Positions 43,748-54,892 of a DNA stretch of 64,000 nt are shown here, piece by piece. Origin of the DNA: Phytophthora hibernalis. Its lineage: Eukaryota > Oomycota > Peronosporomycetes > Peronosporales > Peronosporaceae. The notes beneath the pieces are model-generated. The model was not told the origin of the DNA. It did not search any database and was given only the letters and a program-made list of their open reading frames with translations. Each line of letters opens with the position of its first letter. The first letter of the stretch is position 1. The stretch spans positions 186,001-250,000 of the forward strand of contig JAAKBF010000159.1 in NCBI GenBank assembly GCA_012656075.1, given 5' to 3'. The position numbers and the translations under genes were made by a program.

Positions 43748-45744
43748 GATAGATTGAAATTGACAACGTTTGACATACCTTTCAGTGCGGAGCATTAACG
43801 AGTTTTGACTCGCGACAATCCTCTTCCAATAATGGGCCCTCAATTGACAAGGCTTTATCAACGGCTGCAGCGAGTTTTTTTCTGAGCTGACGAGGAAGCT
43901 TTACTACAACATGAAAGATTCTAATGCGTGCAGTTCACTTTCAGGAAATGCCAATGTGTCCTCTTCCCGGTGATAGATGAGTAACACCGTGGAAATCAAT
44001 GCTCGAACACGAATTCAGATCCTTTCTACCAATTGTGAAAACCAAGCGGCGTACATACAGACCTTTTATGTGTAATTAATTGGACAACGGGAAAGTTCAT
44101 AGCTTCCTCCACTTGAGGAAAATAGTAGCCTCGCAGATGAAAGTGGTTCACGGACGACCAGGCTCCAGCACTATTTAATCCTGTTCCACACCAAAAGAAG
44201 TCTCAGATGCCTTCTCGATTCAGTTTTTACAAATACCAACGTACCTATAGCGAAGTCGATCGATCTCGTACCAATGGGGTCACATTGACGAGAACAAAGT
44301 GTTCCGCGCCAATGTCGCTTTCCTCAGTCTCCTCAACGACTTGAACTGACGGAAGGTGCTGCTCATCAGCAGCGACGAAGCGGAAGCCGCTCAAAAACTC
44401 ATTTATCCTGGACAGCCATCATGAGGGTGACATAATCTTCGATCAAGTCACTTAGCAGCAGTCGTACTTGGCTTTCGTGAAGTTGAACGCTGGTGTTTTG
44501 ATCTTTGCTGGTTCTGCAGTGGGTGGCGGTGCCAGTAGCTGCGTGTCCACTGGCCGTTTGCTCTGCAGAAATCAGCATGTCAACCTGCGAACATTTCGTT
44601 TCTACTCCTGTTTTGCCTCACCTTGAGATGACTAGGATTGAACTGGATGACGAGTCCCAACTCGCCATGGATCCGACGACGCATCGTATCGTCCACATTC
44701 GTCCGCATAATGCCTGGTAATTCACGAGGCTTTTCAGGCTACAACATATTCTATCTCGTCCCTTTCCCACCTTCCGACGCCGCATGATCCCATCGATGCA
44801 GCAGCAGCGCGTCCAAGTTAATGACTCCTCCCCGAAAGAAGGGCCTTATAACGAATCGCGAATTGAGGCGCGACCCTCCATGGACGGTCCATATCCATTC
44901 AGTCGAGGAGCTGAGTGTTATTTGTCGCTACCCAATTGATTTTCTACCAGCTCTCACCTCTCATGTCTGTTGCATCTCCTTCAATGTTTTGCCCGTTTTC
45001 AATACCCATTGACATTTTGGACGGCACCAGTCCGGGGAGCAATGGAATTCACTAGGATGTGGCCTTCCTTGGAACGCCACGACATGTTGGCGTTAAGTTC
45101 GTTGGCTGGTCTCGCAGGCCTAATACCTTGGTCCCGTTCAGCACGAAATCGTACGCCATCATCTTGCCACCGCCCGTGATCACCACCACTTTGTCCTTCT
45201 CGTCGAACCGAGCGTATTGAGGTTGGGAGAGGTCATGGCGCTCGTCATAAGTTGACAAGGTACCAACTTTTGAGGAAAACGTGGTAACGTACATGTATGA
45301 TGATAAGGTGGAGCAATTTCTTAATTGATGCGCTCATTTGTCATTAGTGTTTGCTCCAGTATCCACCCGGCCAGTATCTATTCTCCATTTCGTCGTGAGA
45401 AATACTTTGACGTAGTTTTCTGAGCTTCTCTTTAGAGAACAAAGGAATCAGTACAGTGATCTGCTTCCTCAGCGAGCACCTGATATATATATATAAAGAA
45501 CGCAAGTATATCGTATGTTAAATCCTTCTATACATCGTCTACGATCTGTTGGTCCACAGGATTTGAAAGGTTATTTAGTTTGGGGTGTTCGCTGAAGAAG
45601 CAGATCACTGTAGTGGAAAGCATTTCCGAAGAAGTGTACCAATTGCCAGCCCGGGCGGGTGCGCCCGGCGGTGACACAGTTCGTAAAAAGTGTAATAACG
45701 AAGCACCATGTTTGTTTGTTGCATTAGACTTTTCTACACGAAGC
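43748..45744. other. Gene-free interval with an unidentified fragment
   Basis: No complete gene is supported. A minus-strand open frame at 45052-45294 (ARFDEKDKVVVITGGGKMMA, YDFVLNGTKVLGL) looks protein-like but no family is recognised. A short plus-strand frame near 44620-44720 (RIELDDESQLAMDPTTHRIV) is similar in quality. Both are probably gene or transposon debris. Confidence 0.35.
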
Positions 45745-46055
45745 TCAACCGCCGAAGCCGTAGAGGAAGAGACCTTGGCGTTTTAGTGCGTAAATGACGT
45801 CCATTCCTGTGACCGTCTTGCGGTTTCCGTGTTCCGCATAGGTGATAGCATCTCGAATGAGACTTGACAAAAGGCCTTCAACACTGCGCGTGTCTCGTGG
45901 TAGACCAGGCTGGAGATTCGAACCACACCAGCCCGACGAGCAAGTCGTCGGATCGCCGGCTTGGTGATGCCCTGTATGTTGTCATGAATAATTATGCGAT
46001 GACGCTTGGCACCCCAGGTGCCGAGACCCGCATCACCCTTGCCGCGGCCCGACAT
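45745..46055 (-). pseudogene. Histone H4 pseudogene
   Basis: From ATG 46055 the frame reads MSGRGKGDAGLGTWGAKRHR, then DNIQGITKPAIRRLARRAGV, clearly histone H4. After VLKAF the frame shifts, and the rest (RDAITYAEHGNRKTVTGMDV, IYALKRQGLFLYGFGG, stop at 45745-45747) reads in the next frame. The total span of 311 nt is exactly one base short of a normal 103-codon H4 gene. Key lysines are lost: position 8 is Ala, 12 is Thr, 20 is Ile. No intron is present, which is normal for H4 and does not prove retroposition. Confidence 0.92.
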
Positions 46056-46539
46056 AGTTGCGTCCAACAGGAGGGAAGTTGGTGTGTGTGGTGAGTCGAA
46101 AGTTGGGAAGTGATCTCATGCCATGGCTATCGGTGCTGCAACCAGCAGTCAGGCACAAAACGAATGAGTAGGGCTGTAGTTTTATTATCGGATCTTTAAA
46201 ACAGCTGTGTGTATTGGGTGAGAGCTAGGCAACACAGTAGAAACTACTCATGTGCAGGGTGAGATTGGTGTGGCGCTACGGGATCCGATCAGGTTTGAAA
46301 GCATAGCGCAATCGAAAACTTGAGACTGAATTTACGTGCAAACGTTGGCGCTTTATTCATCACACGTCCTTCCGAAGCCTTCTCGATGGTGACTGTAAAT
46401 GACGTAATACAGTCGCGAAGCGCTTTGCGGTGACGGCGATCAGCACGGCGGTGTGTTTTGAGTATCTTATAAAGCCGACGATGCACGAGAGCGAGCGCTT
46501 GTAGACCATGCCGGTCGTCTCGGTGTTCCACCTGGCGCC
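46056..46539. other. Gene-free interval next to the H4 relic
   Basis: No supported gene. It may contain the 3' remainder of the DUF6818-like relic. Confidence 0.4.
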
Positions 46540-46967
46540 TCAATCCGTCAAATTCAGACAGTGTCCTTGGAGGTCCTTCGTGTTGGGGGCTCGCAAAGGA
46601 GCACATACGTGCTGTGGCATTTGGTGGGGAGTTTGGGCCATCACCGACCTTCTCTGAGTGCTTCTGCTGGTGCCACAACTCCTCGCTTGCCGTGACGTTC
46701 TTCGGTGTCGAAAATGTCCGGGATGAGCGGCCTGTATGCTGTGAAGTCGGCACGGCAGTCGCTTGTCTATTGCTAGCGCAGGTTGCGTAATTTTCGCTTG
46801 AGGCTGACGGCGTCGCGCGTAGCCGACTGAACACTTTTCTTCCTGTTGTAGATTGCTGCCAGTGCTTCTCAGTCGGTCATGGTCTTGGGGACGTGGCTGT
46901 CCACAAGCTCCAGAAACCACTGCACTTCATCCTCATTGTAGTTTCTGGATCCACGCCGTTTAGGCAT
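46540..46967 (-). pseudogene. DUF6818-like (MADF/Myb-like) protein relic
   Basis: From ATG 46967 the frame gives MPKRRGSRNYNEDEVQWFLE, LVDSHVPKTMTD, then a TGA where a tryptophan is expected. It continues with EALAAIYNRKKSVQSATRDA and VSLKRKLRNLR before further stops. This matches a Phytophthora multi-copy family with a GSNW-type helical domain annotated as DUF6818. That identification is from memory of the pattern and is moderately sure. The relic has at least three stops and lies among other repeats, so it is dead. Confidence 0.65.
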
Positions 46968-47312
46968 CTGCAGAGAAGCGCTATTAGTTAGAGCTAATAG
47001 ATCCGAGGTGTAGTGTGTAGAACCTGCGTAAGCACAGCTTCCGAGGCGGCTGACTTGATAATGAGCTGGCGTCGGTCCTCAAAGTAGCTTCAACATCGAA
47101 CCCAAAAATTATCCAATCGGTGGCTGTTATGAGAATTATGTGAAGGTTTTTCATTACGCATTAATGCATGCATCTGCAGACTATAATATAGAAGACTTGG
47201 AGTATGGGTCTACAGCACATATACGCATGTTATGGAAGAGCGCTAGACGTACCAAGAATGCCGGTCTCCAATCGCTCACTGCTGAGCACGCTCCCAGCTT
47301 AGCTGGGTCAGC
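46968..47312. other. Gene-free interval
   Basis: Nothing recognisable. Confidence 0.4.
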
Positions 47313-47943
47313 CTAGCCGACAGCTGACATTGAGTGTCTTGGTACAGCTACAAATTGCTGTAGTTTCTGATAGTCACAACAGCCCCGGCGTAGGCAGAAG
47401 GTCCGAGCCTCTCTCCATGTTCCACACTGTGACCGTCAGCAAGGCGGAGTCAAGGCACAGTAAAATGCACAATGCAAGCGCCAGAACGAACGTACACTGA
47501 TCATGTCGTCCAGCGATTTCGGAGAATCAGCGTCCACTAAATGGAGGCGAACAAGCTGCCACTGCTTGTACGTGTGGTCCAAAATCCAAAGCAGCTTCAT
47601 GCGAATAGTGACCTTGTCATCACTTTTGGGGCGCTTCAGCAGGAACTGCAGCAAATCTGAACATAGCAAACATAATCAGTCTGCTGAACATGGTTAGCGG
47701 CGCGTAGAATTCACCTTCAACAGCAGTGATCGTGTTTGGGGTGGCTGCTCGTGTCGCAAGCAGTAGATTTATCCGTTGGTAAGGCGTTAGCGCAGGTGTT
47801 TCACTGCTATCGGGCGTCATGAGCACACGCGGTGTCATGACACCCTCCATGACGCCCGTAGGCGCAGTGTCGCCGTTCATGGCAGGGATGTTCTTGACAC
47901 TGGCCTTGGCAGTCATGGCGGCTTGACAAGACTTGAGGCCCAT
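47313..47943 (-). CDS. Hypothetical protein, two or three exons
   Basis: Exon 1 (47715-47943, from ATG 47943, MGLKSCQAAMTAKASVKNIP) is joined by an intron at 47657-47714 (58 nt, GTGAAT donor, GCTAAC branch, TTCAG acceptor). Exon 2 (47496-47656) continues TAVEDLLQFLLKRPKSDDKV, then LLWILDHTYKQWQLVRLHLV. Phase is conserved and the junction reads as one helical segment. A third exon (47313-47366, KLQQFVAVPRHSMSAVG) is possible after a 129-nt intron with donor GTACGT. Without it the frame ends after VRSFWRLHC..TPPC. The predicted 130-150-residue soluble protein has a disordered Thr/Pro-rich N-terminus. No family recognised. Confidence 0.5.
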
Positions 47944-49087
47944 GGTGGATAAGGAATAATGAACGATATGGTCTAAGCTAACGTGGATGCATTATGGAAC
48001 GTCTAGTATGAACAGAAAGGCTTAAGCGAGCTGTTACGGTTTTGTAGCGAAATGCCTTCTTCATAAACGAACGACACCGCCGATGGATGCGAATCGACGA
48101 TGAGAACGTATCGAATCTATCAATAGGTTCAAAGGCGGCCCGGTTTGTGATGGGGTAAAGACCTTTTCATAAAATGGCTATACAGACAGGTGTCAACGAA
48201 CACCCCGAGCACGATCTGTTTTCTGTACCACCTAGTGCACCAAATGAAGCGATAATATCTGTAGCCAGCGAATTGATTCCGCGCTGTCAGCGCGCGTATC
48301 GTGCAAGCCTCCTCTCGAAGGCAAGTAGACGTGACAGCTCTAACGCTTTGCAACGATGGCAAGATGAGTGCTGTTGCGGAGCCATTAGCGCTGAACCGTG
48401 GTGATGTCCTCTTCATAAAAGAAGCGACGGTGGATGGGTTCCACCGTCGCTTCGCCGCTCTCGTAAAGGCGCACTCATCGTAGTAAGATGGTTTGTGTAT
48501 AAACGAAAGGCACTGCGGAGCGGCACACTCAAGCTGCGGTGTGTGTACGTTGCTCCTCGATAGGCAAACCAGCTTCGAAGCTTGCGGTGAAACTGACGTG
48601 TTTACTTAAACCTCCTTTATAAAACAACGGGACATGGTGGAGAGTACGGCGACGCTCATTCAGGCTGGATCGGTAATCGCAATGAATCTACATTGAGTGT
48701 TCTGAAACATATCCTTCAATTCTACGTGCAGTCGCTCCCAAGCATTGATATCATTAAGAATTGGACTGCTAGTTTAATGATGGTCCCGCAAACATCACGT
48801 TTGCATAACTAGTAGCGATGGCGGTGCTTATTTGAATGTCTACTATTTCAGTGGATGGGCTTATAGCTTCAGGTGTGACCCTCCTTAGTCGATGGACAAG
48901 CTGGAAGGTTAGCTGCATAGTGAGCAGAAATCAAGGCACGGGCTGCATATAGGTCTATCTGTATGCGTTAATGCTTGCTATCAGTGGCGTGCTACACCTA
49001 GGACGCTCGACTACCTTATGCATGAGATTCGCAAGCGCTTATTTTTCATTTTACCACCGACACCACTGACGACCTCACCGTGCAGCC
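47944..49087. other. Gene-free interval
   Basis: No gene supported. A 14-bp-arm hairpin lies at 48421-48453. Confidence 0.45.
48421..48453. repeat. Perfect inverted repeat, 14-bp arms, 5-nt loop
   Basis: GAAGCGACGGTGGA, loop TGGGT, then the exact complement TCCACCGTCGCTTC. Confidence 0.85.
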
Positions 49088-49920
49088 ATGCAAACCCCCA
49101 TGAATTTCGCAAAGCGAGGCTTCGTCGTTCTCTACCGCGCACTGCCGGAGGCGCGTATCAACGAGCTGAGCCGCATCGCCCACTTTGACAACGACCTTAA
49201 CTGGTCCACAGGCATGCTCGCCCACTTTGACAACGACCTTAACTGATCCACAGGCATGCTCGACGACGAGGTTGAAGAGGAGGACCGTCTTCATGCGCTG
49301 GTTCCCGACGAAACATCTCGCTCCCTCACTGCCACGCTTAAACGCTTTTACAAAACGTTTTCCCTCGGTCTCAATGTCAAGAGTGGCGGTTCATCAAGAC
49401 GTTCGCTGGCAGCAAGCCGCAAACGCGTCGGCGCGATTTTGAGTCCGCTTCATCTGAGGCGGATCTCCTGGATGCGTGCGCCATTCCCGGCTCGGTCATG
49501 ATCGCTACCCAAGACAACACTTTCCTCTACTCTTTTAGCTGGAATCACAAGGTGGCATTGAAGTCGAATCGTGTGCTGAATGAGCCCAACAAAGGCGATA
49601 TGGTTCTGTTTCGCGGAGACCTGGTATACAAGCCGGTGGGATACGATCGCAATAATATCTGCTTGCATGGGGTTCTTGACCCCGCCGACTACGAACGATC
49701 CCTGACCATCACCCACATGTACTCATGTTGGTCGCCGACACGATTGCCCAGCAAGATCTGTTTTGCTTTGTGTGGCGTTGCCAATTTCGAGGCAGAAACG
49801 TGGCCTCAGTGCGCAGGCACATCAACCGCTTTCACCGCATCCGGTTCCGCAACAATCAACGCTCTATCAGAGCGAGTCCGAGGTCCGAGGCTTGAGGGCT
49901 TAACCCGGAGTCTGTTCTCA
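49088..49920 (+). pseudogene. Relic of a multi-copy protein (FRGDLV-type)
   Basis: The start MQTPMNFAKRGFVVLYRALP runs into a tandem duplication and a stop. The middle part changes frame repeatedly. A recognisable block, MVLFRGDLVYKPVGYDRNNI followed by LHGVLDPADYERS, resembles the FRGDLVH..G segment of a multi-copy, probably double-stranded-beta-helix family seen in Phytophthora repeats. After it, in another frame, a possible zinc-finger-like CFVWRCQFRG...RRHINRFH can be read. The family assignment is tentative; the gene is certainly broken. Confidence 0.5.
49178..49261 (+). repeat. Tandem duplication of 42 bp
   Basis: Two adjacent copies starting GCCCACTTTGACAACGACCT differ at one base. 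In the second copy tgg has become tga, giving an in-frame stop. Confidence 0.93.
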
Positions 49921-49953
49921 ATGCAGCAGCAACACACGTCCGTAGGTTTTTAG

Positions 49954-50497
49954 TTGATATGCAGTAAGCTCAGTAAGTTGCAATTGCCAACAAAAACATG
50001 AATACCTTCATTTATCAATGAATGAATATCTGCATTTACTGGCCGATCTTCAAATATGCTCAACAGTTATGTTATCGGTTGTCCGTAGCATCTGGTGCTA
50101 CAATACTTTTGCGAAATCCCGATCCTAAAGAAATCCTTTTCTTTGTGAAAAATTGTTAACTTTTCTAAATCATATTTTTGCGTAAGTGGCAGAATGGCAA
50201 ACGATTGTAAGTTCCGCGACATACACATGAGAAGTTGCTGCAATATACATCTTCAAACGAGCTGACAAGTACTCCTGCAAATTTATGTGTCTTCACGAAG
50301 GGAGGTGCTGCTCGACGTGAAGGTCCTCGGATGGCGGCCACCTGAACTGTGTGATGGCGGAAATCATGCAGCGTTCGGGTGAGATGAGGTGGGTGCATAA
50401 CGCAGGTATGATCGGGTAACCAGAATAACATACAAAAATGAGTCCTTTAGTCAACTTTAACTGAGCTGATTAGTTTTGTGCACTGAATAATGTGCTG
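49954..50497. other. Gene-free interval at the 3' side of the Helitron
   Basis: Nothing recognisable. No convincing Helitron 3' hairpin followed by CTRR was found on the minus strand. Confidence 0.4.
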
Positions 50498-50562
50498 ACG
50501 GCTCAGTCGGTTAGATCGTGGATTGGCGTGCAGCTGGTCCATGGATCGATCCCGGTCGTGTA
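50498..50562 (+). other. tRNA-like sequence, possible SINE head
   Basis: GGCTCAGTCGGTTAGA resembles a Pol III A box with D-arm, and GGATCGATCCC about 40 nt later resembles a B box. The T-stem and acceptor pairings are poor, so it is not a functional tRNA. It overlaps the C-terminal end of the Helitron helicase frame. Confidence 0.35.
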
Positions 50563-52336
50563 AATCGCCTCGATGGTGCTATTACTAAGACGTTCTAGAC
50601 GCGCTTCTTCATCTAGTGCGGCACGTGGTGGATGTGCCCATGAAATGATCTTGTTTGTTAGAGGTGCAAGCGTAGCAAACGATTGTCGAGACGTGACTCG
50701 CGACACTAAGAGATATGGCTGTTCTCGTTTGTTTGCAAACACGCCTTCAGACCGCCACTCAGTAACAACCATACTATCCAGTGTATCCCCTTGTACCTTG
50801 TAAACAGTGGACGACACGGCATAAACCAGCGGCAATTGCTCCATTCTAACGTTGAGAGAACGGGGACTCCGTTCAAAAACCAGCTAATGCGATGTTGCAG
50901 GCATTGTAGGCCTTGGTATCGAAAATAGCGGAAATATGTCTGCATCTTGGCACCCTACCATCGCAGCTGCGGTGGTGCCCCGTTCGATCCGCACGATCAC
51001 AGCAGGAGGAGGTAAGCTTGGTACCTTGACTGTCATGTCGACCGTGCTGTCATGTACCAGCCGAAATGTTGTACCGGGTGATAAATGATGGCTTCTAATC
51101 GTCCGGGTGTGCTGTTAGCTACCATTTTTGCTGCACGGATATTTTGTGTGACTTGAACAGGCATACCAATGATGAGGTCAAGATACGGTGCCAGTCTGCC
51201 GAATTTTGTATCCGGGAGCTGCATAATCATTCTAACTTCAGACCTTCGGAGAGCGTTCAATTTCCCTTGAAATTTGCTACGACACGGACCGGATAATCGC
51301 CTTCGGGTAATACATGTAGCTTAGCTGCCGTGGAAACAAACAAGTTGTTAATAGAAATGCTTGTTGCGTTATCGGGGGTCACGAAGGTGCTCACTGTACG
51401 TCCTATCGATTCCTCCAAAGAGCTTTCCCTCGTGATGACTCGAGAATTGACAAGGCGGATGAACTCGGGTGTCCATATGCCAAGGCGGGCCTTCTGGCAG
51501 CCACGGCCCCACTCAGGGTCTCTTTGAAACCGAACGCATTCTTTTAAGATGCCAACGTCTTTAAACTCACGCCACAACCGATAGCCAGCGAGCTCGTTGG
51601 GCGAGACTTTGGCCTTTTGAGAGGGGTCCTTGTAAATTGGTTCACCGCCAACCGGAGGTAGTTGCAAGAAGTCGCCCACAAGAACGATATGTACCCCGCC
51701 AAACGGAACGTCAAAGACTCGCTTAGCTACGGCAAGCGTTTATCCAGTTGTGCGAGCTGATACTTTCGCATCGGCGAAACCTCATCAATAAAAATCAAAT
51801 CCAAGTCTGCTATCGAATCACACACTCGTTGCTTTCGAATTTCAAGCAAGAACCCTGCTAATGTTCTTCCTCCAATAAGTGTTGCGGCTAGTAAGAGCGG
51901 TCTTAATAACAGAGTGTTGTCGACCCCAACTCTCGCAAATTGCCTGAACGGCTGCCACAATGCGACTTTTGCCTGTGCTACCTTCGCCTCCCAGAAACAG
52001 TAGCAGTTGGTCATTACTCAGTATCTTATGTAGTGAGGTTCCTAAGTCATCAGACACCTCTGCTCGCCTCCACCGCGTTAGGAAAGCTTTTGCAATTGCC
52101 TTAAAGGTATGACGTTGTCTTTCATTTAGTGTGTACAGTCGTGAAACCTTCGCGATGCTACTAAACATCGTCGAAAGCTTGGGTTCTCCAGAAATACTTG
52201 CTACAGGATGCCATTCCGGGTTAGCTTCGAGTAGACCCTCGTCAAGCAGCTCCACCACCTCTGTGTTTCTCGGTAGCATTGCTGTGCAGGAGGCACTGAA
52301 CATAAGCCATTGTCTGTGACAGGGCTTTTGAGCCAT
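50503..52336 (-). pseudogene. Helitron PIF1-like helicase region, fragmented
   Basis: SF1 helicase motifs appear in order on the minus strand but in different frames: motif I GGEGSTGKSRIVAAVQAI (near 51950), motif II DLIFIDEVSPM (near 51780), motif III MGDFLQLPPVGGEPIY (51640-51679), LIIGMPVQVTQNIRAAK (near 51140), and the C-terminal VYKVQGDTLDSMVV (near 50785). At least four frame changes separate them. The last 15 or so residues before the stop at 50503 do not look like helicase. Confidence 0.85.
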
Positions 52337-53218
52337 TTTTTCATAATATTAACAGCGGACAAGCCTGTTGTTGGCCATTCGGCAAATCCATCTCGAGCAA
52401 GCGTTTGGGCAGCGCTTTGTAGGATACCCTTCTCCTCGAAAATAGCAAACATACTAGCAATTCGCGCGTCAGGGGCCGCAGAGGTGATCGCGCAGCAGGG
52501 GCTACTGATGAGCTCTCCAGAGTGACATTGGTAGCTCCTTCCATCTCCCACAGCCGGAGTAAATCTCTATCGCTTGCTTCGACTTGCATTACGCCGCCCA
52601 ATCTGCCGTCGGGATCGCCATCGCCATCGAACAGGTCATCATTATCTACTACACTGTCGCCATTGTCAGCCTGTCCAGCTTCTTGGACTGCCAGTGCACT
52701 TTCACATTGGCCTTTTACTTTTGCCTGTCCACTGTAAAATCTTTCATATTATTCATGATTTCCTCTACAAATTTGCTCCGTGTTGGCTTCCACTGCTCGA
52801 AGTGATCAATCCATACTTGTTCATCGGAACAATCCGAATCACCAACGAGATTTTCCAACCCACGGAAAGTTTTGAAGAGCACAAGGAAAGCACCGACATT
52901 TTATACTGCTGTTGCAGCGACGCATTTGCCTCTGTGTTGGGCAAGCGAAAACCTTGAACGATAGGTACGACTTCGTCGTACCGTTCCCCGGGGCAATGAG
53001 TGTTAGAAAGCGGGTGTTTGCTCAGAAACCGCAAAGTAGAGCTCGTCATAGCTTCACATTTTTCCTGAAATAACGCATTGTAAACTGATACAAATTCATC
53101 GCCTCCAGAATCTTGGGTCGGAAGATGTAGTCGTCTTATGAGGACACTGCGCGGAAATTAGCAGCCTCTACTGAGTCGTTATCAGCTACTAGATTGCACG
53201 AGTAATTTTCTGACATTG

Positions 53219-54195
53219 TTAGCTGTCGGATAACATCACCCACGGGTAGTGTTGCGCACTTCGCACTCGCGTAACAACAGCTACTCGATACAGATACAGA
53301 GCCGCCAACGGGCCTGCAATTTCTTGTCGTTTAGTCATGTTGTAGACTAGTGCTGCCACGCGATTTCGAGTCCTAGCAAGGCGGTCAGGAAAAGCAGCAT
53401 ATTCCCTTGCGACCTCAATATTTTCTCGTTCTTGTCTGCGGTTTAGTGCGGCCACTGCAACTGCTACTTGAGAATCCAATTGCATCTGCTGTTTTGTCAC
53501 ATACTTGAAGGCGTAATGAATGCGATCGGTGACGTCGCTACCACCGAGAAGAACCTGTTGCATTTGAACGCGGCTATGATTTCGTAATTGAATCCATTTA
53601 TGTATTCGTGGCAAAGAGTACGCTTTAGCTCTACTCCTGTCGATCCAAACGATGTTTCTGCAACGCGGACACGAGGGAAACGATACCGGCAGAACGAGTC
53701 ATTAGAAACTACGGCAGACGTTTTGAAGCAGCTGGTTGTGTGACTCCAAAGCTGCTGGTTCAGCAACACAGCAAGAGCGGAGACCATATAGTCTTGAGCT
53801 TGTTTGGGCATTCGAGCATCTAAAGTCGAGGGGGATGACACCTCAAGTAACCGAGTCAATTCGTCGTTCCTAAACGGATCGTCGTCACTGCTACATATAG
53901 GCTGCTGCCGGTGGTTGTCCTGCTGCAGTAGTTTCGCAGTAAGAACGTCGCTCTCAAGGACCAACTCTTCGTTGCAATAGCTTGTGTAAACTGACTCACG
54001 TTCGCTGATGGTTCGTATTGCGCATGCTTTCGTGTCGCGGCAAATACCTTCAGTCGCCGCTTGCTTTTTAATCTCGCCAGCGGTCAGAGGACGCTTCCAT
54101 ACGGGCCAATGCGTCGGCCGGGATTTCAGTAGCGCGTCGCGAATGAGGTGCTGAGAGCTGCATTGCGTACCGCAGAGACTGCACTCGACCAGCAA
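53219..54195 (-). pseudogene. Helitron Rep region, C-terminal fragments
   Basis: Two overlapping frames carry CRYRFPRVRVAET (about 53680) and HYAFKYVTKQQMQL (about 53500), then a segment with RQEIAGPLAALYL (about 53290). All are typical of the stretch between the Rep catalytic core and the helicase of Helitrons. A frameshift near 53500-53610 divides them. Confidence 0.75.
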
Positions 54196-54276
54196 AGGCT
54201 TTGCTGCAGTGCAGCGAAAGCGGACAACCCAGCTGACGGCGTGTGGGTCCTTCCGAGCTACATCCGGTATCGGTAG

Positions 54277-54864
54277 TCATTTCATGTTTGAAAAGTTCGC
54301 ACCGCAGTAAGAGCAGCAACATTCGTCTAAAGGAATATGAAGTTCATTTTGCACTATACTTTCGGCGTACGAAGCCACTTGGTCACGGAAAAGATTGCCT
54401 TCAGGCGACCTCAAGATATTTTCAACGGAAGTTGAAGTTGAATTCAACGGACACTTATTTAACCAGATCAGAAAGTGGATCTGCAGTGTGCCACGACCCT
54501 GTGTTTCCACCATGCCGGAGTAGGCTTTCACATCGCCGAAAAAGCCACGAAAATACAGTCGTTTCCGAGTAGCCGGATCCATGCCTAGAGCGTATCGAAT
54601 GAACGCATCAACGTGCCGCATGAACAGCCGTGCCGACGCACAATCATTGCCCCAGCTGGCTTCGCTCAAATCAGCTTTACTTGGTAGGCGGGCACCAAGC
54701 TCATCAAACAGTGTAGCCACCGATGAAATGCATGTGTATTGCGCCAACACTTGAGCGTTGTCCGTGTTGGGTGTCAGGGACACGAACAAGGCTGGCTGGC
54801 CAAACCTTGGCTGATAGGCAAATGCCTTGTGCCGGCATTGAGCACGTTTGGCATTGCTCCCCAT
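54277..54864 (-). pseudogene. Helitron Rep (HUH) catalytic fragment with altered motif
   Basis: FGQPALFVSLTPNTDNAQVL marks the Helitron-like N domain. GRGTLQIHFLIWLNKCP corresponds to the HUH motif region, but the first of the two metal-binding histidines is glutamine (QIH instead of HxH). A zinc-finger-like CCCSYCGANF closes the fragment. The frame breaks from the upstream 512-residue frame at about 54870-54893. Confidence 0.8.
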
Positions 54865-54892
54865 ATCGAGCGCGAACCGACTTCAACCGACT

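Noticed and set aside
45900..45930. GGAGATTCGAACCACACC resembling a tRNA T-arm
   Set aside because: It lies within the histone H4 relic and no cloverleaf can be drawn around it.
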